Origin: Microbacterium enclense
GTDB lineage: Bacteria; Actinomycetota; Actinomycetes; Actinomycetales; Microbacteriaceae
Direction: 5' to 3'
Length of the DNA: 54,165 nucleotides
Assembly: GCF_004022425.1 (NCBI RefSeq)
Contig: NZ_RBZY01000022.1
Location: forward strand, 1-54,165
Below the pieces are notes generated by a model. That model was not told the origin of the DNA. It did not search any database and saw nothing but the letters and a program-made list of their open reading frames with translations. The stretch's first letter is position 1. Each line of letters opens with the position of its first letter. Of this stretch, positions 1 to 8,352 are shown in pieces. Position numbers and translations under genes: made by a program.

Positions 1-3
1 CCG

Positions 4-28
4 GGGGCGGCCCCGGGACGGCCGCCCC
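4..28. terminator. GC-rich hairpin upstream of the Nramp-like gene
   Basis: A perfect 9-bp inverted repeat (GGGGCGGCC at 4-12, GGCCGCCCC at 20-28) encloses a 7-nt loop. It has no U-tract. It could end transcription of a gene lying left of the window, or sit in the leader of the Nramp-like gene. The function is inferred from structure only. Confidence 0.4.
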
Positions 29-67
29 TCATGACCCATTACGTCAACGACGACGGAAGGACACCCC

Positions 68-1384
68 ATGAGCGATCGCACCACCGCACGGCCCCCCGCG
101 ACCCCCGGCACCGGTCACGGCCGCATCTCGACCGAAACCGTGCGCACCCTCGTCGGCTCGCACCGCACGCGCCGCACGTTCTGGCGCCGGCTCGCCCTCA
201 TCGGCCCCGCCTTCGTCGCGGGTGCCTGGCAGTTCGGCCCCGGCAACCTGACCACCGCGATGAACGCGGGCGCCCTCTACGGCTATACCCTGATCTGGGT
301 CATCATCGTTTCGACGATCCTGATGATCTTCCTCACCGACATGAGCGTGCGGCTCGGCATCCGCACCCCGGTCTCGCTGATCTCCTCGATCAAGGACACC
401 TTCGGAACCCGGGCGGGAGTCGTCGCCGGCATCGGCGTGTTCCTCATCACGCTGTGCTTCTCCGTCGGCAACGCCGTCGGCTCGGGCGTCGGCCTGGCGA
501 TGCTGCTGCCGGGCACGTCACCGGTGATGTGGACGGTCATCTGCACGGTGCTCGTCGGCACCATCCTGCTGCTGAAGAAGATCTACGGCGTCGTCGAGAA
601 GATCCTCATCGCCATCGTGGCGCTCATGGCGTTCTGCTTCATCGCCTCCGCCTTCGCGTCCAACCCCGACTGGGCGGCGGCCGGAGCGGGTCTCATCCCC
701 GTGATCCCCGGCGGTGCGTGGCTGCTCATCATCGGGCTGGTCGGCACCAACTTCTCCATCAACGCCGCGTTCTTCGCGTCCTACGGCACGAAGGCACGCA
801 ATCGCGATGAGAGCGAGTACCGCGACATCACGATCGTCGACACGATCCCCGGCATCGTCGCCCCCGGCGTCATGACCGCGCTCGTCATCGTCGTCTCCGC
901 CTCGGTCCTCGGCCAGACGGGTGCCGACACCCCGGGCGCCTTCACCGGTCTCGCCCGCATCTTCGAGCCCGTCGCCGGCCCCGTGGGCGCCTGGATCTTC
1001 GCCCTGGGCTTCTTCGGCTCGGCGTTCTCGTCGATGATCCCGAACTGCATCGCCGGCGGGACGATGCTCTCGGATGCCATCGGCCGAGGCGCCTCCGCCG
1101 AAACCCTGGCGGCTCGCCTGGGGAGCGCGTTCATCCTCGCGTTCGGCCTCGGGGTGACCATCGCCTTCGCCGGCACCTCCCCGGTGCAGCTGATCGTCCT
1201 GGCCCAGGCCCTGACGGTGCTGTTCGCGCCGATCCTGGCCGCGCTCATCATCCTGATGGCGAACAACCGCAAGCTCATGGGGTCGCTGCGCAACCGCTGG
1301 TGGCAGAACCTGCTCGGCGTCGTCGGCCTGATCGCCGTGTTCGCCCTCTCGATCCGGTTGATGATGAGCCTGATCGCGGGATGA
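68..1384 (+). CDS. Nramp (SLC11)-family transporter lacking the DPGN/MPH metal-site motifs
   Basis: A 438-aa inner-membrane protein with about 11 hydrophobic segments after a 40-residue Arg/Thr-rich N-terminus. The first membrane segment (about 41-78) has the Nramp signature position, but reads F-G-P-G-N (56-60) instead of D-P-G-N, so the metal-liganding Asp is absent. The region matching the Met-Pro-His helix (about 226-240) reads N-F-S-I-N-A-A and has neither Met nor His. In canonical Nramp proteins these residues bind Mn2+ or Fe2+. The protein therefore belongs to a divergent branch whose substrate cannot be stated; a different ion, as in Nramp-related Mg2+ transporters, is possible. GGAAGG sits 7 nt before the ATG. 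The gene is monocistronic and followed by a strong hairpin. Confidence 0.85.
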   Translation: MSDRTTARPPATPGTGHGRISTETVRTLVGSHRTRRTFWRRLALIGPAFVAGAWQFGPGNLTTAMNAGALYGYTLIWVIIVSTILMIFLTDMSVRLGIRTPVSLISSIKDTFGTRAGVVAGIGVFLITLCFSVGNAVGSGVGLAMLLPGTSPVMWTVICTVLVGTILLLKKIYGVVEKILIAIVALMAFCFIASAFASNPDWAAAGAGLIPVIPGGAWLLIIGLVGTNFSINAAFFASYGTKARNRDESEYRDITIVDTIPGIVAPGVMTALVIVVSASVLGQTGADTPGAFTGLARIFEPVAGPVGAWIFALGFFGSAFSSMIPNCIAGGTMLSDAIGRGASAETLAARLGSAFILAFGLGVTIAFAGTSPVQLIVLAQALTVLFAPILAALIILMANNRKLMGSLRNRWWQNLLGVVGLIAVFALSIRLMMSLIAG

Positions 1385-1395
1385 CGGTGACGTTC

Positions 1396-1427
1396 AGCGG
1401 CCCCGGTCCGAGCGGACCGGGGCCGCT
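1396..1427. terminator. Bidirectional terminator hairpin between convergent genes
   Basis: A perfect 15-bp stem (AGCGGCCCCGGTCCG with its complement) closed by a 2-nt loop lies 12 nt after the Nramp-like stop codon. It also lies 26 nt beyond the 3' end of the convergent hydrolase gene. It lacks a clear U-run, as is usual in very GC-rich actinobacteria. Confidence 0.75.
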
Positions 1428-1452
1428 GTGCATCACCCCGCGGTTCTCGTGC

Positions 1453-2409
1453 TCACCACCCCGACCATCTCTCGAGCGCCGCGTAAGCGGCATCCCGAGC
1501 CTCCGAACTCGACAGGAAGACGTCGTGCAGCGCCCCGTCGAGGCGGACGATGGTGACCTCCCGGGCGATGCGGGTGGCCGCGCGAGCGATGTCGTCGACG
1601 ACGAGCACGGAGTCGGACTCCCGCATCGCGTCGCTCCACGACAGCGCCGACGTCGACCGCGCCGACAGCAGCACCAGCGCCGGGCAGCCGATCTCGACCC
1701 CGGATGCCACCCGCGCGTGGCCGGCGACCACCGCCGCGAGCCATCCGGGATGCGTCGGGAAGCCTCGCGCCGGCCGCCACCCCTCGGGGCTGTCGGGAAG
1801 GGTCCCCACCTCGCGCTGTGCGCGCGTGTAGAACCCGAGATCGACGGCCGGGTGCGTCCCGAGCGGGTCGATGCGGGCGCGCGCGTTGAGGATCGGGGCC
1901 AGCGCCTGCCGTCCGAGCGGACCGAGCTGCAACTCGAGCCACGGGCTGTTCAACACGACGGCGTGCGCCCGCCCCGGGTGCCGCGCCGCCCACAGCGTCA
2001 GCGTCAATCCGCCCGTGCTGTGTCCGAGCAGCACGAGACGACGGCCGTCGCCCTCGGTGCCCATGGCATCCAGCGCCGCCTCGATGTCGGCGTCGTACAC
2101 GTCGAGCGCGGCGACATACCCGCGCGTCTGCCCCGGTCGGATGCTGCGCCCATACTTGCGCAGGTCCAGCGCGTGGAACCGCGCGCCGCGATCGGTGAAG
2201 AAGTGCGCGAGGGCCGTCTGGAAGAAGTAGTCCGACCAGCCGTGCACGTACAGCACGTCCACCTCGCGCCACGGCCCGAACAGCCGGGCACCGGGGTGCG
2301 GCATCGCGCGCACGAGCGTCGCGACGACCTCCCCCTCGTCGTCGGTGCCGAGCGGCAGCGTCTGCTGTTCGAACCCGTTGCCGAGGATGTCCGGATGCCA
2401 CTCCCCCAT
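1453..2409 (-). CDS. Alpha/beta hydrolase (serine aminopeptidase S33-like)
   Basis: A 318-aa cytoplasmic protein with the alpha/beta-hydrolase fold. The oxyanion-hole HGW is at 56-58, the nucleophile elbow G-H-S-T-G-G puts Ser at 131, and a C-terminal His near 295 in L-H-D-V is the likely catalytic base. There is no signal peptide. The family covers monoglyceride lipases, esterases and peptidases, so the substrate is unknown. It lies 23 bp downstream of the ABC ATPase gene on the same strand and may be read through from that operon, although a GGTGGGG site just before its ATG would allow separate translation. A link to sugar uptake is inference from position only. Confidence 0.8.
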   Translation of the reverse strand: MGEWHPDILGNGFEQQTLPLGTDDEGEVVATLVRAMPHPGARLFGPWREVDVLYVHGWSDYFFQTALAHFFTDRGARFHALDLRKYGRSIRPGQTRGYVAALDVYDADIEAALDAMGTEGDGRRLVLLGHSTGGLTLTLWAARHPGRAHAVVLNSPWLELQLGPLGRQALAPILNARARIDPLGTHPAVDLGFYTRAQREVGTLPDSPEGWRPARGFPTHPGWLAAVVAGHARVASGVEIGCPALVLLSARSTSALSWSDAMRESDSVLVVDDIARAATRIAREVTIVRLDGALHDVFLSSSEARDAAYAALERWSGW

Positions 2410-2432
2410 GGCCCCACCCTACGGCCGGGGCC

Positions 2433-3695
2433 TCAGGTGCGCTGCTGCTCCTTCGCCTGGCGTTCCCGGGCCCGCTCGAGAGCGCGCTTGCGCGCGGTAC
2501 GGGCGTCCTCCTCGAGCTTCTCGGCCTTCGCCTCGTCGCGCGTGAGATTGACGCCGGTCTCCGGGTCGAACAGGTGCAGGGAGTCCGGCGAGAACCACAG
2601 GTGGGCGGCATCCCCGGCGCGAATCGCGCTCATGGCATCCAGCGCCACGACCAGTTCGGTGCGCAGGCTCTCACCGTCGAGGTCGCGGTCGAGCTCCGAC
2701 AGCTTGTCCTTCACCGTCGCGTCGGTCTCGTACGGCACGTAGGCGTAGAGCACCTCGCCGAGCCACTCGGTCATCTCGATGTCGAGCTCCGCGGTGACGC
2801 CGCCCGCGAGGTCGCGCTCCGTGGCATCCGCGTCCTCGAACGCGTCGGGACGGATGCCGACGATGACGAGGTCGCGCCCCTCGACCGCGGCCCGCAGACG
2901 GTCGTCCAGCGGCACGTCGGCAATCGGCAGCCGCAACACGTCGCCGTCGACGGTTCCGCTGAGGAAGTTCATCGGCGGTGAGCCGATGAAGCCCGCCACG
3001 AAGAGGTTCACCGGCTGGTCGTAGAGCCCGCGCGGGCTGGCGACCTGCTGCAACTCACCGCGACGCAGCACCGCCACGCGGTCGCCGAGGGTCATCGCCT
3101 CGGTCTGGTCGTGGGTGACGTAGACCGTGGTGATGCCGAGCGAGCGCTGCAGGCGGGCGATCTCGGTGCGCATCTGACCGCGCAGCTTCGCGTCCAGGTT
3201 CGACAGCGGCTCGTCGAAGAGGAACGCGCTGGCATTGCGGACGATGGCGCGGCCCATCGCCACGCGCTGACGCTGGCCGCCGGACAGGTTCGCGGGCTTG
3301 CGCTCGAGGTGCTCGTCGAGCTCGAGCAGCTTCGACGCCTTCCGCACGCGCGCGTCGATCTCCTTGTCGTCGAGGTCGCTGGATTTCAGCCGCATCGGGA
3401 ACGCGATGTTCTCGTAGACGGTGAGGTGGGGGTACAGCGCGTAGTTCTGGAACACCATCGCGAGGTTCCGGTCCTTCGGCGCCTTGTCGTTGACCACCTC
3501 GTCGTCGATCTTCAGTTCGCCGTCCGAGATGTCCTCCAGGCCCACGATCATGCGCAGGAGCGTCGACTTGCCGCAGCCCGACGGTCCGACGAGGATCACG
3601 AACTCGCCGTCAGCGATGTCGAGGTCGACGCCCTTCACGGCCGTGAACCCGTCGTCGTACGTCTTGACGATCCGGTTGAGAGTGATGGATGCCAT
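2433..3695 (-). CDS. ABC sugar importer ATPase (SugC/UgpC/MsmK-like)
   Basis: A 420-aa ATPase subunit with every catalytic element: Walker A G-P-S-G-C-G-K-S-T at 37-45, Q-loop V-F-Q-N near 81-84, signature L-S-G-G-Q at 137-141, Walker B ending D-E at 161-162, and H-loop His195. A C-terminal TOBE-like region (about 240-380) is typical of CUT1 importers for oligosaccharides or glycerol phosphate. The last 40 residues form a charged, probably helical Arg/Glu tail. It is the last transport gene of a four-gene operon, 12 bp after the second permease, with a strong AAAGGAG site before the ATG. It may also serve the importer at 37956-41013, which has no intact ATPase of its own, as MsmK-type ATPases do elsewhere. 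Confidence 0.93.
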   Translation of the reverse strand: MASITLNRIVKTYDDGFTAVKGVDLDIADGEFVILVGPSGCGKSTLLRMIVGLEDISDGELKIDDEVVNDKAPKDRNLAMVFQNYALYPHLTVYENIAFPMRLKSSDLDDKEIDARVRKASKLLELDEHLERKPANLSGGQRQRVAMGRAIVRNASAFLFDEPLSNLDAKLRGQMRTEIARLQRSLGITTVYVTHDQTEAMTLGDRVAVLRRGELQQVASPRGLYDQPVNLFVAGFIGSPPMNFLSGTVDGDVLRLPIADVPLDDRLRAAVEGRDLVIVGIRPDAFEDADATERDLAGGVTAELDIEMTEWLGEVLYAYVPYETDATVKDKLSELDRDLDGESLRTELVVALDAMSAIRAGDAAHLWFSPDSLHLFDPETGVNLTRDEAKAEKLEEDARTARKRALERARERQAKEQQRT

Positions 3696-3707
3696 GGGAT
3701 CTCTCCT

Positions 3708-4556
3708 TTAACCCTTGACCGCGCCCTGGGTCAGACCCGAGACGATGCGGCGCTGGAAGATGACGACGACGATGACGATGGGGATGGTCACGACGATGGC
3801 CGCGGCCGAGATCGCGCCGGTGGGTTCTTCGAACTGCGACGCCCCGGTGAAGAAGGACAGCGCCGCGGGCACCGGGCGGGCGGCATCCGTCGAGGTCAAC
3901 GAGATGCCGTAGACGAAGTCGTTCCACGCGATGAAGAACGCGATGATCGCGGTCGTGAAGACGCCGGGGGCGGCGAGGGGGACCACGGTCTTGCGGAACG
4001 CTTCGAACGGGGTCGCGCCGTCGACCTGCGCGGCCTGCTCGAGTTCCCACGGGATCTGCCGGAAGAAGGCGGCGAGGGTCCAGATCGAGATCGGGAGCGT
4101 GAGCGACAGGTACGGGATGATGAGCCCGAGCCACGTGTCGTACAGGCCCACCACGCGCCACAGGTTGAACAGCGGCGTCACGATCGACACGATCGGGAAG
4201 ACCGACACCGCGAGCGCGGTGGTGAGGATGATCCGCTTGCCGGGGAAGTCCAACCGCGCGATCGCGTACGCGCACAGGGTGGCGAGCACGACGGCGATGA
4301 ACGTCGCGATCAGCGAGATGCCGATCGAGTTGCGCAGCGCCGGGAGGAACAGGTCCTGGGCGCTGCCGCCGGGGGCGAGGATCGTGGCGTAGTTGTCGAG
4401 CGTCCACTCTTCGGGCAGAAGCGTGCCCGAGAAGAGCCCCGCCGGGGTCTTGAACGACGTCATCGCGATCGAGAACACCGGGAAGAGCGACCAGACCAGC
4501 ACGACGGCGATGATCACGATCCAGGTGATCCGCTGGGGCCAGGTCATTGCGCGCAT
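3708..4556 (-). CDS. ABC sugar importer permease (SugB/MalG-like)
   Basis: A 282-aa membrane protein with six predicted membrane helices, of the usual MalG size. The cytoplasmic EAA loop (E-Q-A-A-Q-V-D-G-A then P) lies in the C-terminal third and docks on the ATPase. The start is the ATG that overlaps the preceding stop by one base (TGATG), which indicates translational coupling; the upstream extension is the shadow of the neighbouring gene. It pairs with the permease at 4556-5536 and the lipoprotein at 5533-6798. Substrate is inferred as trehalose or a related disaccharide from the LpqY-like binding protein. Confidence 0.92.
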   Translation of the reverse strand: MRAMTWPQRITWIVIIAVVLVWSLFPVFSIAMTSFKTPAGLFSGTLLPEEWTLDNYATILAPGGSAQDLFLPALRNSIGISLIATFIAVVLATLCAYAIARLDFPGKRIILTTALAVSVFPIVSIVTPLFNLWRVVGLYDTWLGLIIPYLSLTLPISIWTLAAFFRQIPWELEQAAQVDGATPFEAFRKTVVPLAAPGVFTTAIIAFFIAWNDFVYGISLTSTDAARPVPAALSFFTGASQFEEPTGAISAAAIVVTIPIVIVVVIFQRRIVSGLTQGAVKG

Positions 4557-5536
4557 CAGGAGTTCCTTCCCGCCGAGAGGTCGACTTTGAAGCCCTTGAT
4601 GAAGATGCCGGCGATGATCAGGACGCTCAGGAACAGCAGCACCGAGATCGCGGAGCCGAGGCCGATCTCCAACCGGCCGATCGAGGTGTTGTACGCCAGC
4701 AACGACAGCGCCTCGGTGTCGTTGGCACCGGCGGTCATGATGAAGATGTTGTCGAAGATGCGGAACGCCTCGAGCGTGCGGAACAGCACCGCGACCATGA
4801 TCGCGGCCTTCATGTTCGGCAGGATCACGCGGCGCAGCACCTCCCACGCGGTGGCGCCGTCGACCTTCGCCGCCTCCTCCAGGTCGCCCGGCACCTGCGC
4901 GAGACCCGACAGCAGCAGTAACGAGATGAAGGGGGTCGTCTTCCACACCTCACTGAGGATGATCACGACCAGCGACGTGCCCTGCGAGGCGAACCAGTTG
5001 AGGTTCTCGTCGAACCCAGGGATCCACGACAGCCAGTTGTTGACGTACCCGCCGGAGTTGATGTCGAAGGCGTAGAAGAACGCGAACGCCGAGACGACGG
5101 TGATGATGCCGTAGGGCACGAGGATCGCCGTGCGGGCGAAGCCCCGGAGCTTCTTGATGGCCCGGTGCATCACGAGGGCGAACCCGAAACCGATGATGAG
5201 CTCGAGCAGCACGGTCACGACGGTGATGAAGAGGGTGACGCCCATCGACTGCCAGAAGGCCGGGTCGCTGAGGATCACCTGGTAGTTGCGGAACCAGATG
5301 AACTCGCGGTCGCCGGGGGCGGTCAGCCGCAGGCTAAACAGCGAGTCCCACAGCGCCTGCACGATCGGGTACAGCGTGACCAGCAGCATGATCCCGAACG
5401 CCGGTCCCGCCAGCATCCACCCGAGACGCGCCTCGGCGCGGGAGCGGTCGGACCGGCGCTTCTTGGGAGCGGGCTTCGCCCCCGCGCGGTCGGTATCGGT
5501 CCGGAGCTTGCCGGCCGCGGCGATTTCGGCGGTCAC
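4556..5536 (-). CDS. ABC sugar importer permease (SugA/MalF-like)
   Basis: A 326-aa membrane protein. A charged cytoplasmic N-terminus of about 50 residues is followed by six membrane helices and the EAA loop (E-E-A-A-K-V-D-G-A) about 80 residues from the end. I place the start at the GTG that overlaps the binding-protein stop by 4 nt (GTGA), because a purine-rich GAGAGGGGAGAGG lies just upstream and the longer frame is only the antisense shadow of the lipoprotein gene. Tight overlaps on both sides show a coupled operon. It acts in the cytoplasmic membrane with the second permease and the SugC-like ATPase. Confidence 0.92.
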   Translation of the reverse strand: MTAEIAAAGKLRTDTDRAGAKPAPKKRRSDRSRAEARLGWMLAGPAFGIMLLVTLYPIVQALWDSLFSLRLTAPGDREFIWFRNYQVILSDPAFWQSMGVTLFITVVTVLLELIIGFGFALVMHRAIKKLRGFARTAILVPYGIITVVSAFAFFYAFDINSGGYVNNWLSWIPGFDENLNWFASQGTSLVVIILSEVWKTTPFISLLLLSGLAQVPGDLEEAAKVDGATAWEVLRRVILPNMKAAIMVAVLFRTLEAFRIFDNIFIMTAGANDTEALSLLAYNTSIGRLEIGLGSAISVLLFLSVLIIAGIFIKGFKVDLSAGRNS

Positions 5537-6798
5537 AACAGCCTCTCCCCTCTCAGCACCGCGAGGATGAAGTCGGTCGAGGTCTGCGGCGTCGAGTCCG
5601 GGTTCACCGCGTTGGGCGGATGCCACGTGCGCTGCAGGCCGATGGAGATCTCGTTGTAGTACGGAGTCTGCGGACGCGGAGCCCCGAGATCGAGCGACTC
5701 CCGGATGGTGTCGGCCATCGGGAACTTCTCCTGCACCTCGGGGTCGTCGTAGGCCGCGGTGTTCGAGGGCGGGTTGCCGTTCGTGACGAAGTACTGGGCC
5801 TGGTTCTCGGGGCTGACGATGCACGCGACCGCCTGCCAGGCGAGATCCGTGTGCTCGCTGTACGCTCCGACGCCGAGGTTGATCCCGCCGACCGGCGGAG
5901 CCGCCGGGGTGCCGGCATCCACGCGGGGGTAGACCGCCCAGCCGAGATCGTCCACCACGTCGGGAGCGGCCCCTTGCATCGCGGGGTACACGAAGGGCCA
6001 GTTGACCATGAACGAGCCGTCGTCACCCTGGAAGAGGTTCATGCTCGCGTTCTCGTCGGCCGTCGGCAGTCCCGACCCGCCCAGCCCCGAGGATCCGATG
6101 CGCCCGATGATGTCGGCCGCTGCACGCCCGGCGTCGGTGTCGAGGCCCAGCTGCATGTCCTCGGGCTTGGCGTCGGGGTTCTCGAGGATCTCGCCGCCGG
6201 CCGAGGCGACGAGAGCGTTGATCCACACCGTCATCGATTCCGCGAGCGCACCCTGCACGCCCACCTGCTTGTCCTGCTCCTCGGCAACCTGGATGATCTG
6301 GTCCCACGTCACCGGCTGGGTCATGTCGAGGCCCGCGGCCTCGGCGACGGACGTCCGGTACCACAGCAGCTGCGTGTTGGCCCAGAACGGCACGGTGACG
6401 AGCTCGTCGTTCCAGCTGGCGGACTGCACCGCTCCCTTGACGACCCCGTCGGTGTTCTGCAGATCTTCCGGCACGGGAGCGAGGAAACCGGGTTCGGCCA
6501 GCTCGGGGATGAACGGCGGATCCAGGCTCATGATGTCGAGCGACCGGTCGCTGGCCGCGAGGCGGCGAGCCAGCTGCTCGCGCTGCGACGCCGCATCGCG
6601 CGGCAGCAGAGAGGTCTCGATCCGGTAGGCCCCGTCCGCGGCCTCGGTGCAGGATGCCGCGATCTCGGCCTGACCGCCGTCGTCGGGGTTGATGTACCAC
6701 GTGAGCGTCGGCACGCCGCCGTCCGCGGAACAGGCTCCGAGCGTGCCCGCCAGCGCGAGCGCCGAGGCCCCGGCCACGATCCGTCTCACCGTTCGCAT
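5533..6798 (-). CDS. LpqY-like trehalose/sugar-binding lipoprotein
   Basis: A 421-aa extracytoplasmic solute-binding lipoprotein. The N-terminus has Arg residues, a short hydrophobic stretch and a lipobox L-G-A-C with Cys23, so the mature protein is membrane-anchored. From memory of the family, it resembles mycobacterial LpqY: the L-A-R-R-L then S-L-D-I-M-S-L-D region, the N-T-Q-L-L-W-Y-R segment and the W-P-F-V segment are all present. LpqY with SugABC recovers trehalose in mycobacteria, so trehalose or a similar disaccharide is the best guess. I chose the second ATG because GAGGGGG lies 6 nt before it; the first in-frame ATG is six codons earlier. It is the first gene of the operon, and its promoter probably lies in 6799-6941. 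Confidence 0.85.
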   Translation of the reverse strand: MRTVRRIVAGASALALAGTLGACSADGGVPTLTWYINPDDGGQAEIAASCTEAADGAYRIETSLLPRDAASQREQLARRLAASDRSLDIMSLDPPFIPELAEPGFLAPVPEDLQNTDGVVKGAVQSASWNDELVTVPFWANTQLLWYRTSVAEAAGLDMTQPVTWDQIIQVAEEQDKQVGVQGALAESMTVWINALVASAGGEILENPDAKPEDMQLGLDTDAGRAAADIIGRIGSSGLGGSGLPTADENASMNLFQGDDGSFMVNWPFVYPAMQGAAPDVVDDLGWAVYPRVDAGTPAAPPVGGINLGVGAYSEHTDLAWQAVACIVSPENQAQYFVTNGNPPSNTAAYDDPEVQEKFPMADTIRESLDLGAPRPQTPYYNEISIGLQRTWHPPNAVNPDSTPQTSTDFILAVLRGERLL

Positions 6799-6941
6799 CC
6801 GGCCCCCTCGCCTCATCGGGGGCTCCGGCGCCCGCCGTCGTTCACTCCATCCTGCCGATGGGGGTCGATTCCGGTCGCGAGGGTTGCCTCGGCCGTGGGG
6901 CGGGTGTTACTCGCGCGCGGGGGCGGAGGCGATGACGCCGG

Positions 6942-8315
6942 CTACTCGCCGCGCGAGACCCGGATCATCTCGTCGCGCGGGACGACTTTGATACGGGCGC
7001 GCTCGTGCGGGGCGCCGAGGGCCATCTCGTGCTCGTCGAGGCGGTGCCAGCCGTCGAGGTCGGTCCAGCGGACCCCGCGCTCGGCCAGGAGCGCCGGGAT
7101 CGCCTCTTCCTCGGGGTGCGCCGGGCGCCACCACTCGGCCTGGTCGTTGATGACGTGGCGCACCGTCTCCATGGCATCCGACTTGGTGTGCCCGATGAGG
7201 CCCACGGGTCCGCGCTTGATCCAGCCCGTGGCGTACAGGCCCGGCATCCGCTCGTTCGAATCGGATGCCAGCACCTGACCCTCGTGGTTCGGGATCACGC
7301 CGTGACGCTCGTCGAACGGCACGTCGGTCAGCGGCGAGCCGAAGTAGCCGACGGCGCGGTAGATCGCCTGGATCGGCACCTCGCGGATCTCGCCGGTGCC
7401 CGTGACGCCGCCCTCGGCGTCGGGCCTCGTGCGCTCGTACTTCAGCGCGGAGACGCGGCCCTCGGCATCCGTCACGACCTCCAGCGGCTTCGCCCAGAAG
7501 TGCAGGTGCAGGCGGCGCGAAGCCTCGCCCCCGGCGTTGTTGACGCCCGGGCGGGTGCGCCACTCCTGCAGGACGCGGTCGATGACCTTGACCTGCTTGT
7601 TCGTCTGGATCGCGGTGAGCGACGCCTCGTCGTAGTCGAAGTCCTCGTCGTACACGACCATGTCGACGTCGCGCAGCTCTCCGAGTTCGCGCAGCTCGAG
7701 CGGCGTGAACTTCACGTGCGCGGGTCCGCGGCGGCCGAAGACGTGCACGTCGGTCACCGGGGAAGCCTTGAGTCCCTGGTAGACGTTGTCGGGCACCTCG
7801 GTGGGAAGCAGGTCGTCGGCGTGCTTAGCGAGCATGCGGGTGATGTCGAGCGCGACGTTGCCGTTGCCGATGACGGCGACGGACTCGGCCTCGAGCGGCC
7901 ACTCGCGCGGCACATCGGGGTGGCCGTCGAACCAGCTGACGAAGTCGGCGGCACCGTAGGACCCCGTCGCGTCGATCCCGGGAATGTCGAGGTCGGCGTC
8001 GCGGATCGCGCCGGTGGCGAAGATGACGGCGTTGTAGTGCTGCTTGAGGTCGTCGAGCGTGATGTCGGTACCGAAGTTCACGTTGCCGAAGATGCGGATG
8101 TCGCCGCGGTCGAGCACTTCGCGAAGCGCCGTGATGACGCCCTTGATGCGCGGGTGGTCGGGGGCCACGCCGTACCGGACGAGACCGTAGGGAGCCGGGA
8201 GCTGCTCGAACAGGTCGATCGACACGTCGAACCGGCGCTCGGCCTTCAGCAAGATGTCGGCGGCGTAGATGCCGGCGGGGCCGGCGCCGACGATGGCAAG
8301 GCGCAACTTCGTCAT
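6942..8315 (-). CDS. fprA: FprA-type ferredoxin-NADP+ reductase
   Basis: A 457-aa FAD-dependent pyridine-nucleotide oxidoreductase of the adrenodoxin reductase/FprA class. The N-terminal FAD-binding G-A-G-P-A-G is at 10-15, and the second Rossmann motif for NADPH, G-N-G-N-V-A, is at 150-155. The length fits mycobacterial FprA (about 456 aa) without the ferredoxin-fused extension of FprB. It passes electrons between NADPH and ferredoxin in the cytoplasm, usually to supply P450s or other ferredoxin-dependent enzymes; none is visible here. GAGAGGACCTCC precedes the ATG. It is followed on the same strand, after 143 bp, by the sugar importer operon. Confidence 0.9.
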   Translation of the reverse strand: MTKLRLAIVGAGPAGIYAADILLKAERRFDVSIDLFEQLPAPYGLVRYGVAPDHPRIKGVITALREVLDRGDIRIFGNVNFGTDITLDDLKQHYNAVIFATGAIRDADLDIPGIDATGSYGAADFVSWFDGHPDVPREWPLEAESVAVIGNGNVALDITRMLAKHADDLLPTEVPDNVYQGLKASPVTDVHVFGRRGPAHVKFTPLELRELGELRDVDMVVYDEDFDYDEASLTAIQTNKQVKVIDRVLQEWRTRPGVNNAGGEASRRLHLHFWAKPLEVVTDAEGRVSALKYERTRPDAEGGVTGTGEIREVPIQAIYRAVGYFGSPLTDVPFDERHGVIPNHEGQVLASDSNERMPGLYATGWIKRGPVGLIGHTKSDAMETVRHVINDQAEWWRPAHPEEEAIPALLAERGVRWTDLDGWHRLDEHEMALGAPHERARIKVVPRDEMIRVSRGE

Positions 8316-8352
8316 GGAGGTCCTCTCGATCGCGATCGGGGGTGGGAAAAGA

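Noticed and set aside
3111..5075. 654-aa plus-strand open frame across the ABC operon
   Set aside because: Pure antisense shadow: Asp/Arg/Glu-rich, opposite to four well-supported genes.
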